In this document: positions 1-7,862 of the stretch, in pieces
How positions within the stretch are numbered: the stretch's first letter is position 1
Layout: every line of letters begins with the position of its first letter
DNA from: Yeguia hominis
GTDB taxonomy: Bacteria; Bacillota; Clostridia; Oscillospirales; Acutalibacteraceae
Assembly (NCBI RefSeq): GCF_014384705.1
Contig: NZ_JACRSN010000010.1
Location: 44,415 to 108,414 of the forward strand
DNA length: 64,000 bases
Direction: 5' to 3'
Notes under the pieces: model-generated
What the model saw: the letters and a program-made list of their open reading frames with translations, nothing else
Databases searched by the model: none
Told to the model about the DNA's origin: nothing
Program-made: the position numbers and the translations under genes

Positions 1-1048
1 CTGCCATCAGGACAGCGCCGCCTGCTGCACCGCGCAGCGTGTTGTGAGAAAGGCAGACAAATTTGATGTCGTACTGCGTGTCAGGGCGCAGCCGGCCGAT
101 CGAAACAGCCATTCCGTGCTCCAGGTTGCGGTCGAGCGTAGCCTGCGGACGGTTATCTTCGCGGAAATAGTGCAAAAACTGCTTCGGTGCGCTGGGCAGG
201 CCGAGTTCCTGCGGAACGCCGCGGTAGGACTCCCAACGGGAGATGATTTCTTCAAGTTCAATTTTCTTTTCAAAGGACGCAAAGACAGCGGCAGTGTGGC
301 CGTCCGAAACCGGTACGCGCAGGCACTGTGCGGTGATGGAGGGAGTCTGTGCGCGGACGATCTCGCCGTTTTCCACGTGGCCCCAGATTTTCATCGGCTC
401 CTGTTCGGACTTTTCTTCCTCGCCGCCGATGTAGGGAATGACGTTGTCGAGAATTTCAGGGAATGTCTGGAACGTTTTTCCTGCGCCGGAAATTGCCTGA
501 TAGGTACAGGCGAGCACCTTCGTGACGCCGAGATCCATCAGCGGATGAATGGCGGGCACATAACTCTGCAGCGAGCAGTTCGACTTGACGGAAATAAATC
601 CGCGTTTGGTGCCAAGGCGCTTGCGCTGGAAGGGGATGACCGCGTCGTGGCAGGCGTTGATTTCCGGAATGATCATCGGAACGTCTGCTGTTGCGCGGTG
701 TGCGCTGTTGTTGGACATGACCGGGCACTCTGCTTTGGCATAGGCTTCTTCGAGCGCGCGGATTTCATCCTTCTTCATGTTGACCGCACAGAATACAAAA
801 TCGACCATCGACGCGATTTTTTCCACGTCGGCGGAGGCGTCGTAAACCGGCATCTGCAGAGCGGCTGCGGGAATCGGTGTAGACATCATCCAGCGGCCTT
901 CAATTGCTTCGGAATAGGGACGCCCGGCGGAACGCGCGCTTGCCGCCAGCGCGGTGAGTTCAAACCAGGGATGGTTTTCAAGCAGCGTCAGAAAGCGCTG
1001 GCCAACCATGCCGGTTGCGCCGATTACGCCGACTTTATACTTCTTCAT
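1..1048 (-). CDS. asd: Aspartate-semialdehyde dehydrogenase (3' end cut by window)
   Basis: This enzyme reduces L-4-aspartyl phosphate to L-aspartate-4-semialdehyde with NADPH, the branch point to lysine, threonine and methionine. Reading the reverse strand gives an N-terminal nucleotide-binding motif GATGMVGQRF, the active-site cysteine in KSNCSLQ (about residue 155), YQAISGAGK, and the catalytic His in VPVSDGHTA. These are features of the archaeal/fungal-type Asd, usually 350-360 aa. About 349 codons are visible, so only the last few residues lie outside the window. The ATG is preceded by GGAGGC about 8 nt upstream. A long leader lies between it and a good promoter near 1413-1442. The whole opposite strand is open here, but that is a shadow of this gene. 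Confidence 0.93.
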   Translation of the reverse strand, partial: MKKYKVGVIGATGMVGQRFLTLLENHPWFELTALAASARSAGRPYSEAIEGRWMMSTPIPAAALQMPVYDASADVEKIASMVDFVFCAVNMKKDEIRALEEAYAKAECPVMSNNSAHRATADVPMIIPEINACHDAVIPFQRKRLGTKRGFISVKSNCSLQSYVPAIHPLMDLGVTKVLACTYQAISGAGKTFQTFPEILDNVIPYIGGEEEKSEQEPMKIWGHVENGEIVRAQTPSITAQCLRVPVSDGHTAAVFASFEKKIELEEIISRWESYRGVPQELGLPSAPKQFLHYFREDNRPQATLDRNLEHGMAVSIGRLRPDTQYDIKFVCLSHNTLRGAAGGAVLMA

Positions 1049-1305
1049 GTTCAAATTGCCTCCTTTGTGATAAACCATAGAAACCGGGATCCTGCCGCTT
1101 TTGCTGTGCGGTTCCTTATCTTACAGAACCGCCGGATCCGGCGCAGCGTTTACCTGCTGCAAAGCGAACCCGTACGAAAGCCGGAAAACAAGGCAATCCA
1201 GAAGGCGTCTGAAACGCAGGACGTGTGCTGCAAAGTTTTCCGGCAAAGCTGCAAAAAAAGAACGGTCAAACCGGTTTTCGGACAGACCGAAGTCCGATCC
1301 GGTGT

Positions 1306-1327
1306 AAAAAGCCGGTTGAAAACCGGC
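1306..1327 (-). terminator. Intrinsic terminator / possible attenuator in asd leader
   Basis: Read on the minus strand there is a 7-bp stem GCCGGTT/AACCGGC with a 3-nt TTC loop, followed directly by TTTTT. It lies inside the roughly 360-nt leader between the asd promoter and the asd start, so it would stop most transcripts before asd. Several further copies of CCGGTT-like sequence follow downstream on the same strand and could form competing pairings. That suggests attenuation, but no known riboswitch core could be recognised. Confidence 0.5.
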
Positions 1328-1412
1328 CGGCAATCCCCTATAATATAGGAATGGATTCGCCCGCAGGGAACAGAGATCCACATGGTACCGCTTATTATAT
1401 ATTAGTATTCTT

Positions 1413-1442
1413 ATGATATCATGTGACGCCGCATGTTGTCAA
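1413..1442 (-). promoter_or_regulatory. Predicted sigma-A promoter for asd
   Basis: On the minus strand TTGACA (1437-1442) is followed after 18 bp by TATCAT (1413-1418), five of six matches to the -10 consensus. The -10 lies in a perfect 10-bp palindrome ATGATATCAT (1413-1422). The direction and position fit transcription of asd with a long untranslated leader. Confidence 0.6.
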
Positions 1443-1497
1443 TATTTCACAGAAACGGCGGCTTTAGAATTGTTTCAGACATTGGAGGATGGTAATT

Positions 1498-2535
1498 GTG
1501 GAAAATGACATGAACCGGACCGACTTTTCGTATGACCTTCCGCAGGAGCTGATTGCCCAAACGCCGGCTTCTCCGCGGGATTCCGCCCGGCTTTTGGTGC
1601 TTGACCGGAAGACCGGCGCAATGCAGCATCGGCATTTTTATGATGTTCTGGAGTATTTAAATCCCGGAGATTGTCTTGTGCTGAATGATTCCAAAGTTTT
1701 GCCCGCGCGGCTTTACGGCGTCAAGGAGGGCACCGGCGCACATGTGGAGTTCCTTCTGCTCACCGCGAGAGGAAACGATGTCTGGGAGGTTTTGACCGGA
1801 CCGGGCAAGCGCGCCAAACCCGGCAGCGTGTTTACCTTTGGCGACGGCCTCTTGAAGGCGGAGGTGCTGGAGATTATCGAAGGCGGCAACCGTCTGGCCA
1901 AATTTACATATACCGGAGATTTTTACACGATTCTCGATCAGATCGGCGAGATGCCGCTTCCGCATTACATTACGGAGCATCTCGACGACAAAAGCCAGTA
2001 TCAGACCGTTTATGCGCGCGAACGCGGCAGCGCGGCTGCGCCGACTGCCGGGCTGCACTTCACGCCGGAACTGCTGGAAAAGGTTCGGCAAAAGGGTGTG
2101 GAAATCGCATTTGTGACGCTGCATGTCGGGCTTGGAACCTTCCGCCCGGTCAGCGTAGACAAAATTTCAGAGCATAAAATGCATTCGGAGCATTATTATC
2201 TGCCGGCAGAGACGGCGGAAACCATCCGGCGCGTCAAACAAAACGGCGGCCGGGTAATCGCGGTCGGAACAACCAGCTGCCGGACGCTCGAATCGGTAGC
2301 GGCCAAAGAGGGAGAAGTCTGTGAAAGCAGCGGCTGGACGGATATTTTCATCTATCCCGGGTTTTCCTTCCGGGTGCTCGACGGCCTGATCACAAATTTC
2401 CACCTGCCCGAAAGCACGCTCGTGATGCTGGTTTCCGCATTTGCGGGAAGAGAATCGATTTTAAACGCCTACCGGACTGCCGTCGATCTTCGGTACCGGT
2501 TCTTCAGCTTCGGCGACGCGATGCTGATTCTGTAA
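1498..2535 (+). CDS. queA: tRNA preQ1(34) S-adenosylmethionine ribosyltransferase-isomerase QueA
   Basis: QueA transfers and isomerises the ribosyl group of SAM onto preQ1 at position 34 of tRNA, giving epoxyqueuosine in the queuosine pathway. The protein is 345 aa, a normal family length, and opens with the typical DFSYDLPQELIAQTP block, followed by VLNDSKVLPARLYG, GLHFTPELL, VTLHVGLGTFRPV, TTSCRTLE and the C-terminal LPESTLVMLVSAFAG. The reading frame is open from an ATG at 1489, but that abuts the GGAGG. The GTG at 1498 has a 9-nt spacing and is preferred; an ATG at 1510 begins MNRTDFSYD and is the alternative. It stands alone: divergent from asd and 330 bases before the next gene. Confidence 0.95.
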   Translation: MENDMNRTDFSYDLPQELIAQTPASPRDSARLLVLDRKTGAMQHRHFYDVLEYLNPGDCLVLNDSKVLPARLYGVKEGTGAHVEFLLLTARGNDVWEVLTGPGKRAKPGSVFTFGDGLLKAEVLEIIEGGNRLAKFTYTGDFYTILDQIGEMPLPHYITEHLDDKSQYQTVYARERGSAAAPTAGLHFTPELLEKVRQKGVEIAFVTLHVGLGTFRPVSVDKISEHKMHSEHYYLPAETAETIRRVKQNGGRVIAVGTTSCRTLESVAAKEGEVCESSGWTDIFIYPGFSFRVLDGLITNFHLPESTLVMLVSAFAGRESILNAYRTAVDLRYRFFSFGDAMLIL

Positions 2536-2862
2536 CAGCAGCAGCCTGCGTAAATGGCGCAGAAGCATGTTTTAGAATGCGGCTTCCGTTTCCCAAAAAC
2601 GCAGGATTTCCCGGCGGTTGTTTTTCGGCGCCAAAGCTGCTTTATTGCAAAAAAACGGCGAAGCGGCCTCCGTTTGCAGAAACGAAAAAATGATCCGGAT
2701 ACAAACAGAATGGGTTGGCGGGATGCTTTCTATGCAGGGCGCGCATCGAAACCGAAATTTTTTAATGGCCGGTGACGGCGAAATTCTGCAGCGCCGGCGT
2801 CAAAATCCAGCCGTCAAAATCCAGTCCGGAAATCGCAAACAAGAGAAAGGCAGGGAACCCTT
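2536..2862. other. Intergenic, no gene seen
   Basis: About 330 bases between queA and the DUF5710 gene. Open frames here have no ribosome site and no recognisable product. A short tandem repeat, two copies of CGTCAAAATCCAG about 14 bp apart, lies near 2808-2836. No convincing terminator was seen. Confidence 0.4.
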
Positions 2863-3594
2863 GTGTACGGAAAGGTCTATTTGGAAGTCCCCTATGCAGA
2901 AAAAGAACACGCCAAGCGCCTGGGCGCACGGTGGGATCCTGCGCTGAAAAAGTGGTATTATGAAGGTCCGGTAAGCAACTATGTGCAGTTTGCGCGCTGG
3001 ATTGCGGGCAACCGCGAGGAAACCATCCTTGCGCATGAGTTCCTGTATCTCGTGGAGGGCAAAACCGCCTGTTGCCGCTGCGGAAAGCCGACGCGCGTGA
3101 TTGGTCTTGGAATCGGAGAACACACCCGGTTATACCGAAACGACGGCGGCGGTTTTATAGAGGAAACCGTAGAAGACGAGGAGGGCTATGAGCCGCTGTT
3201 CCTTTCGTGGGTAGATGAGGAGACGCAAATTCCGCCGGCGCTTTTGCGGTATCTCAAACGGCACTATCCGGTGCGGATGGATGTTTCCAAAACGGCGGGG
3301 CGATGCTTTGCCAATCACTGCGAGCATTGCGGCGCGCTGCAGGGCAACTGGGGACTGTTCTTTGAGGAAGACAGTCCGCTTACCGCCTTGATGCCGGACG
3401 GCCCGGCGCTGAGAGCGAAGCTTGCAAAGCTTAAAATTTACAGCATCGGAATCGAGGACAGCCTTGTTTTAGACTGGAGCTTCGGCATGGGCGATCAGGA
3501 CGAGCATTATCTTCGGTACTGTCCGGTCGAACCTCTGCTTTTGCCGCCGAGTACAGATGAATATCATTCTTATGCGGACCTTTATGATCTTTAA
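2863..3594 (+). CDS. DUF5710-domain protein with zinc-ribbon-like cysteines
   Basis: A 243-aa cytosolic protein. Its first 40 residues match the DUF5710 pattern: VPYAEKEHAKRLGARWDP followed by KKWYYEGP, a small domain often found in plasmid, phage and DNA-modification proteins. The middle part carries CCRCGK and HCEHCG pairs, about 75 residues apart, which could bind one metal ion. The rest is unrecognised. Start: GTG with a GGCAGGGA-like ribosome site; translation from it begins directly in the domain. It is monocistronic. The function is not known; the fold call rests on the N-terminal motif only. Confidence 0.75.
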   Translation: MYGKVYLEVPYAEKEHAKRLGARWDPALKKWYYEGPVSNYVQFARWIAGNREETILAHEFLYLVEGKTACCRCGKPTRVIGLGIGEHTRLYRNDGGGFIEETVEDEEGYEPLFLSWVDEETQIPPALLRYLKRHYPVRMDVSKTAGRCFANHCEHCGALQGNWGLFFEEDSPLTALMPDGPALRAKLAKLKIYSIGIEDSLVLDWSFGMGDQDEHYLRYCPVEPLLLPPSTDEYHSYADLYDL

Positions 3595-4024
3595 ATTCAA
3601 AAAATTGGAAAATCCGGCTGGAAAACCGTACGGCTCTGCGCGCCGGCGAGAAAAGAAGCCTGCGTCTTTATGATCACGGCGTTTGATGAACCCGATTTCC
3701 AAAATTCTGCGGTGCAGGTGCTCTTCCTGCACGGTTTGTATTTTTTAGGAAATCATGCCGTACAGGCGCAGCGTTTCGATTGGTACGGTCGCGTGCGGTA
3801 TGCGGAAGAATTTACCAATCCCGCCGTTTTGGAACGTTGCGTTCAAAGGGTTTCTATGATACAATAGAATTACATTTTTTCTGTGCCGAATATTGGGGAA
3901 GAAGCGGTACTTTTTAAATGAAATGAATCCGGGGCATACTGCGAAAGAACACCCTGGATTTTCTGGTTCTGCGGATACATCGTGGCTGTTCTGACAGCAG
4001 AGCCGTTCCAAAAGGGGGAACAGA
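3595..4024. other. Intergenic upstream of LysR gene
   Basis: About 430 bases. The end nearest the LysR gene holds a likely -10 (TACAAT within ATGATACAATAG, near 3860). No supported gene: open frames on either strand lack ribosome sites and recognisable sequence. Confidence 0.4.
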
Positions 4025-4972
4025 ATGAATTTATTGCACATGAAATACGTCGTCGAGGTTGCAGAAGCGGGCTCGATCAACAAGGCCGCGGAAAAACTCC
4101 TCATCGGCCAGCCGAACCTCAGTCGTGCCGTCAAAGAGCTGGAAGCTTCACTCGATATTAAAATTTTTGAACGCAGCGCCAAAGGCATGACCCTGACGCC
4201 GGAAGGCGAGACCTTTCTGCAGTATGCCAAAAGCATTTTAAAACAGGTTGATGCCGTCGAAGAAACCTTTAAAAAGGGCATTTCCGTGCGCAAGCGGTTT
4301 TCGATTTCCGTGCCGCGCGCCAGCTATATTTCGGAGGCGTTCGCCCGGTTTTCGACGTTTCTGGAAGAAGAACCGGACGTGGAACTGTTTTATCGGGAAA
4401 CGAACGCTTCGAGTGTAATCAACCATATTTTACAGGAAGACTACCGGTTGGGCATTATCCGGTATGCCGAGAACCACGACCGGTATTACAAGGCGATATT
4501 GGACGAGAAACGGCTTGACTATGAGATGATCGCCGAGTTCAGGTATGTATTGGTGATGCATGCGGAATGTCCGCTGGCAAAAAAAGAGACCATTACGTTT
4601 GACGATTTGACAGACTATATCGAAATTTCACACGCCGATCCCTACGGACCGTCGCTTCCGCTTTCCGAAGTCAAAAAATCGGAGCTTCCGGATAACATTC
4701 ACCGGAAAATTTTTGTGTTCGAACGCAGCAGCCAGTTTGATTTATTGTCGCTCAACCCGAGGACCTTTATGTGGGTTTCCCCGATTTCCGAGGAGATGCT
4801 CCGCCGGTACGGGCTGGTGCAGCGCGAATGCGGCGGAAATCGGCGCGTCTATAAGGATGTTCTGATCCACCGAAAGGACTATACGCTTAAAAAGCTGGAC
4901 AACCTGTTTCTGGAACAGCTGATCCGCGCGAAGCGGGAAACACTCAAGACGGAAGTGGGGCAAGAAGGATGA
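4025..4972 (+). CDS. LysR-family transcriptional regulator
   Basis: A 315-aa DNA-binding regulator. Residues 1-60 form the winged helix-turn-helix, with KYVVEVAEAGSINKAAEKL and QPNLSRAVKELE and the family pattern LTPEGE. The remainder is the periplasmic-binding-protein-like effector domain. The start ATG follows AAAAGGGGG. The gene overlaps the YfcE gene by 4 bases (ATGA), so the two are probably co-translated. LysR proteins usually activate from a palindrome about 65 bp before the transcription start. The shared boxes before adh, nfnAB and mdh sit at that distance, making this protein one candidate for that regulon; this is inference. Confidence 0.9.
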   Translation: MNLLHMKYVVEVAEAGSINKAAEKLLIGQPNLSRAVKELEASLDIKIFERSAKGMTLTPEGETFLQYAKSILKQVDAVEETFKKGISVRKRFSISVPRASYISEAFARFSTFLEEEPDVELFYRETNASSVINHILQEDYRLGIIRYAENHDRYYKAILDEKRLDYEMIAEFRYVLVMHAECPLAKKETITFDDLTDYIEISHADPYGPSLPLSEVKKSELPDNIHRKIFVFERSSQFDLLSLNPRTFMWVSPISEEMLRRYGLVQRECGGNRRVYKDVLIHRKDYTLKKLDNLFLEQLIRAKRETLKTEVGQEG

Positions 4973-5535
4973 AATGGATGATCGCCTCTGATCTGCACGG
5001 CAGTGCGGATTATTGCGAAGAACTGCTCAGACAATATGCGTGCGAAAAAGCGGACCGGCTTTTGCTGCTTGGCGATCTGCTTTACCATGGACCGCGCAAT
5101 GATCTGCCAAAAGGCTATGCGCCCAAAAAGGTGCTGGCGGCGCTCAATGCGCACCGTGACGAAATCCTCTGTGTGCGGGGAAACTGCGATACCGAAGTCG
5201 ACCAGATGGTCCTTTTGTTCCCGATTCTTGCCGACTATGCGGTGTTGGATCTTGGCGAAAGCCTTCTATACGCCACGCATGGACACCGCTACAACGAAGC
5301 GAATTTGCCGCCGCTCAAGACGGGGGATATTCTTTTACACGGACACACTCATATTCCGAAATGCACGGAACACGAAACGTATGTCTGTATGAATCCCGGT
5401 TCGGTGTCGATCCCGAAAGAAAACAGCCCGCACAGTTATATGACGCTGGAAAACGGGGTGTTCCTCTGGAAAACACTTGCGGGAGAGATTTACCGGGAGT
5501 ATCGGCTTTTATCGCCACGAACGAAAGACAAATAG
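4969..5535 (+). CDS. yfcE: YfcE-type metallophosphoesterase
   Basis: A 188-aa calcineurin-like phosphoesterase. YfcE enzymes hydrolyse phosphodiesters with bound Mn ions. Metal-ligand motifs are in order: SDLHG (about residue 9), GDLLYHGPRN, RGNCDTEVDQ, THGH and GHTH, with the family ending NPGSVSIPKEN. The GPRN-LP-GYAP stretch is characteristic of YfcE rather than other metallophosphatases. The start at the ATGA overlap gives MKWMIASDLHG, in register with the E. coli protein; a second in-frame ATG at 4978 has the better spacing to AAGAAGG but would drop three residues. It lies between the LysR regulator and the kinase-like gene, 10 bases before the latter. Confidence 0.93.
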   Translation: MKWMIASDLHGSADYCEELLRQYACEKADRLLLLGDLLYHGPRNDLPKGYAPKKVLAALNAHRDEILCVRGNCDTEVDQMVLLFPILADYAVLDLGESLLYATHGHRYNEANLPPLKTGDILLHGHTHIPKCTEHETYVCMNPGSVSIPKENSPHSYMTLENGVFLWKTLAGEIYREYRLLSPRTKDK

Positions 5536-5545
5536 GGAGAACGGC

Positions 5546-6304
5546 ATGAATCTGGACAGAATTATTGCGGTCAGAAACAATAAGACCGTCTACCGGGACG
5601 GCGATCGGTGCGTCAAGGTGTTTATCGGCCCGTATCCGCAGTCCGCGATTTATCGGGAAGCGATGAACCGGTCCATCTTTTTGGAAGCGGGGCTCCGTGT
5701 GCCCAAAATTTTTGAGGTGACGGAAATCGAGGGCAAACCGGCGATTGTCTCCGAATATATCCGCGGGAAAACGCTGGAGCGGCTGATGCGCGAAACGCCG
5801 GAGCAGAGCGGTGCGCTCTTAACCCTGTTTGTGCGCCTGCAGCGTGAGATTCATGCAAAATCTGCGCCGGCCTTTTTTCGGCTGAAATCTGTTTTGCTCG
5901 AGGGCCTTTCCGAACACGATCTGCCCGAGCCATACCGGGCGCGCCTTTACGCCGAAGCGGAACGTCTGCCGGACGGAGACCGCATCTGCCACGGCGACTT
6001 TAATCCAACCAATGTGATTGTTACGCCGGAGGGGAAGAGCTATATCCTCGACTGTCCGTGCGCCATGGCGGGAATTCCGGCGTTTGACGCCGCCATCACG
6101 TATCAGAATTTTTTATGGAAAACTCCCGGCCTTGCGGCGCAGTATTTGACGCTGCTGTGCGGAACAGACGATGCCATGCGCGCATCCGTTCTGCAGCTTT
6201 CCACGCTGGCAGCAGCGCTGTTATATGTAAGAACCAAAAATCTGGAGCAGCGCGGACAGCTTCGTGCGCGGATCCTTTCAGAGATGGACGCACAGGCGGA
6301 TTAA
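5546..6304 (+). CDS. APH/choline-kinase-like phosphotransferase
   Basis: A 252-aa protein of the aminoglycoside phosphotransferase / choline kinase superfamily. The catalytic loop HGDFNPTNVIV is intact at about residue 152. The following metal-binding motif reads ILDCPCAMAG, keeping the Asp but with Cys where Phe is usual. The N-terminal lobe has VKVFIGPY and the conserved EYIRGKTLERLM. The substrate cannot be told from sequence: small amino or hydroxyl compounds are usual for the family, and antibiotic resistance should not be assumed. The ATG chosen has GGGAGA upstream. It is the third gene of the LysR-YfcE unit, which ends at the terminator near 6437-6472. Confidence 0.75.
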   Translation: MNLDRIIAVRNNKTVYRDGDRCVKVFIGPYPQSAIYREAMNRSIFLEAGLRVPKIFEVTEIEGKPAIVSEYIRGKTLERLMRETPEQSGALLTLFVRLQREIHAKSAPAFFRLKSVLLEGLSEHDLPEPYRARLYAEAERLPDGDRICHGDFNPTNVIVTPEGKSYILDCPCAMAGIPAFDAAITYQNFLWKTPGLAAQYLTLLCGTDDAMRASVLQLSTLAAALLYVRTKNLEQRGQLRARILSEMDAQAD

Positions 6305-6436
6305 GACGCCGAATCGCTGTTTTAAGAATACACAGCTATCCGCGTTAGAAAGCGTTAGAAAAAAAGCCGCTGAAAGACCGGCTCAGAAAAAGACCGAGAA
6401 AAAGGCCGTCGGAAATGAATGCTCTCAAACAAATGC

Positions 6437-6472
6437 AAAAAAACAGGCCATCCGCAGAACGGCCTGTTTTTT
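6437..6472. terminator. Bidirectional intrinsic terminator
   Basis: The stem AAAACAGGCC / GGCCTGTTTT has an 11-base loop, an A-run on its 5' side and a T-run on its 3' side, so it can end the LysR-YfcE-kinase unit on the + strand and the hydrolase unit on the minus strand. Confidence 0.85.
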
Positions 6473-6521
6473 CGTGGGGAAACAAATCTATTTGAGGATT
6501 TCCTTTTAAGTGTAGTTTAAT

Positions 6522-7088
6522 TTAAGCATAAAGCAGGTTTGCAACGTCGTTAAAGGTAAACTTGTTGCGGATGAACCGCTCAAGCAGGTGGAAGGTCTTG
6601 ACTTCCGGAGAGGCATCCGACAGGGCGTCGCCGATGTCTGCGTAGCGGCAGTGTTCTTTTTTGGCGAGCGCTTCCAGCTGTTTGTTCAGTTCTGCCGGAT
6701 AGATGCCGTTTTTATTTTCACAGACGGAGACGAGCACGATGTCCGTGTTTTTGTTTTGCTTTTGCAGTTCACGGATGACCTCTTCATAAGCGCTGACAAT
6801 TTCCGGAATCGTCCGATATCCGCGTTCGAGATCGGTTTCGCCGAGCTGCAGCAGAATCTTGGACGGATGCAGCGCGTTGACGCAATCTGCGAGCACATTC
6901 TTCGCGTCAAAAACCGAAAGATCCGAAATGCTGCGGTTGTAAATGTCGCAGTCGAGGTCAAACGCCTGACGCAATTCGCAGACCGGAATTCCTTTTGCGA
7001 ATGTAGAACCAAAGAGAACAACTCCATGCTGTTTTGCAACTTGATTGAGTTCGCGGAAATTCTTTACTTCTCTTTCATATACGGTCAT
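6522..7088 (-). CDS. SGNH/GDSL-like hydrolase family protein
   Basis: A 188-aa probably cytosolic protein with an alpha/beta hydrolase-like SGNH pattern. VVLFGSTFA stands where block I (GDS) is expected, IYNRSISD at block II, and KILLQLGETD at block III (GxND), with Glu in place of Asn. The C-terminal block with Asp-His is not clear, so activity is uncertain. The start ATG has AAGGAG upstream; an upstream in-frame ATG at 7178 lies inside the neighbouring gene and has no ribosome site. It is 70 bases downstream of the PQ-loop gene and likely co-transcribed with it. Confidence 0.6.
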   Translation of the reverse strand: MTVYEREVKNFRELNQVAKQHGVVLFGSTFAKGIPVCELRQAFDLDCDIYNRSISDLSVFDAKNVLADCVNALHPSKILLQLGETDLERGYRTIPEIVSAYEEVIRELQKQNKNTDIVLVSVCENKNGIYPAELNKQLEALAKKEHCRYADIGDALSDASPEVKTFHLLERFIRNKFTFNDVANLLYA

Positions 7089-7158
7089 GACGGATTCGCT
7101 CCTTTTAATTTTATTGTTATATGTTGTGTTAAATTTACTTTGGAAAACAGAGAACCGG

Positions 7159-7551
7159 TTATCTGGCGACGCGGGCAAGTCCTGCTTCGGAAATGTTGAC
7201 GGTTCTTTCGACGGTTTCGACTGTAATCACTTCTTCTTCCTTCGGCAGCTTGTCGAGGTGCTTGTTGCGGAAGTAGATGAGAATACCGGCGGTAACCATC
7301 AGGATATTGACGATATAGAAGAACATCACATACCAGTGCACGGTTTCATACCAGGGCAGCGGCGCGTTATTCGCAATCATTACGAATTTTCCGACCAGCG
7401 CGAAGACGTATCCGATCCAGATCATCGAATAAAACGGAAGGCTGATGCCTTTTGCACTGTGCGATTTCCAGGCTTTTACGATGTTGAGCGGCCAGGAAAT
7501 TCCGAAACAAACCACCATCAGGGTTTCCATAATGCTTGCAAATGTGTCCAT
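7159..7551 (-). CDS. PQ-loop / SemiSWEET-like membrane protein
   Basis: A 130-aa integral membrane protein with three predicted helices in one PQ-loop unit: VVCFGISWPLNIVKAWKS, then KGISLPFYSMIWIGYVFALV, then YVMFFYIVNILMVTAGILIY. The GISWPLN and KGISLPF turns resemble the PQ-loop motif of SemiSWEET-type small sugar transporters, which work as homodimers. A charged cytoplasmic tail of about 40 residues follows. The start ATG is set by AAGGAG at 9 nt spacing. Substrate not determinable; pairing with the SGNH hydrolase gene downstream may be functional. Confidence 0.65.
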   Translation of the reverse strand: MDTFASIMETLMVVCFGISWPLNIVKAWKSHSAKGISLPFYSMIWIGYVFALVGKFVMIANNAPLPWYETVHWYVMFFYIVNILMVTAGILIYFRNKHLDKLPKEEEVITVETVERTVNISEAGLARVAR

Positions 7552-7862
7552 GTGACTCGACTCCTTTTTGTCCACTGTTTTTTGGAACACCTGCATTATA
7601 TTCCGGAATTCGACAAGGCGCAATCCATCCGTAAGTATTGAACGCAGATTCGGAAAATGCGTGTTCATTACTTACAAAAGCCCTGTTCGAAAGAGTTTGG
7701 ATTTATAATAAAGAAAATCGAAAAAATCGCCGTTTGATACGGAAAAATGCGCTGTTCCGAAGCGGACGCCGGCGCAAATCGGAATGAAACGGCTTGCTTT
7801 CGAAAATGCGCTTTAAATGCGCTTTCTTAAAATAAAACTTATGATAGAATGGAGCGATTCTG
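7552..7862. other. Intergenic between divergent PQ-loop and sensor-kinase genes
   Basis: About 310 bases holding the outward promoters of both units. It is AT-rich near 7690-7860. A possible -10 for the kinase (TAGAAT within TATGATAGAATGG) lies just before its start. No gene seen. Confidence 0.4.

Larger units (their letters stand above)
1049..1497. other. Intergenic: asd leader and divergent queA upstream region
   Basis: About 450 bases without a gene between the divergent asd and queA. It holds the asd promoter, its leader with an internal terminator, and the queA ribosome site GGAGG (1484-1488). No T-box core, lysine-riboswitch core or small ORF with a ribosome site could be supported. 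Confidence 0.6.

Noticed and set aside
44..1348. Long + strand open frame opposite asd
   Set aside because: The reverse strand encodes a clear Asd with all motifs. The + frame has no recognisable sequence and arises from codon bias.
1381..1400. TGGTACCGC resembling the T-box tRNA-acceptor motif
   Set aside because: No specifier loop or paired antiterminator and terminator at the right distance on either strand. On the minus strand it would lie only about 20-30 bases from the predicted asd transcription start.
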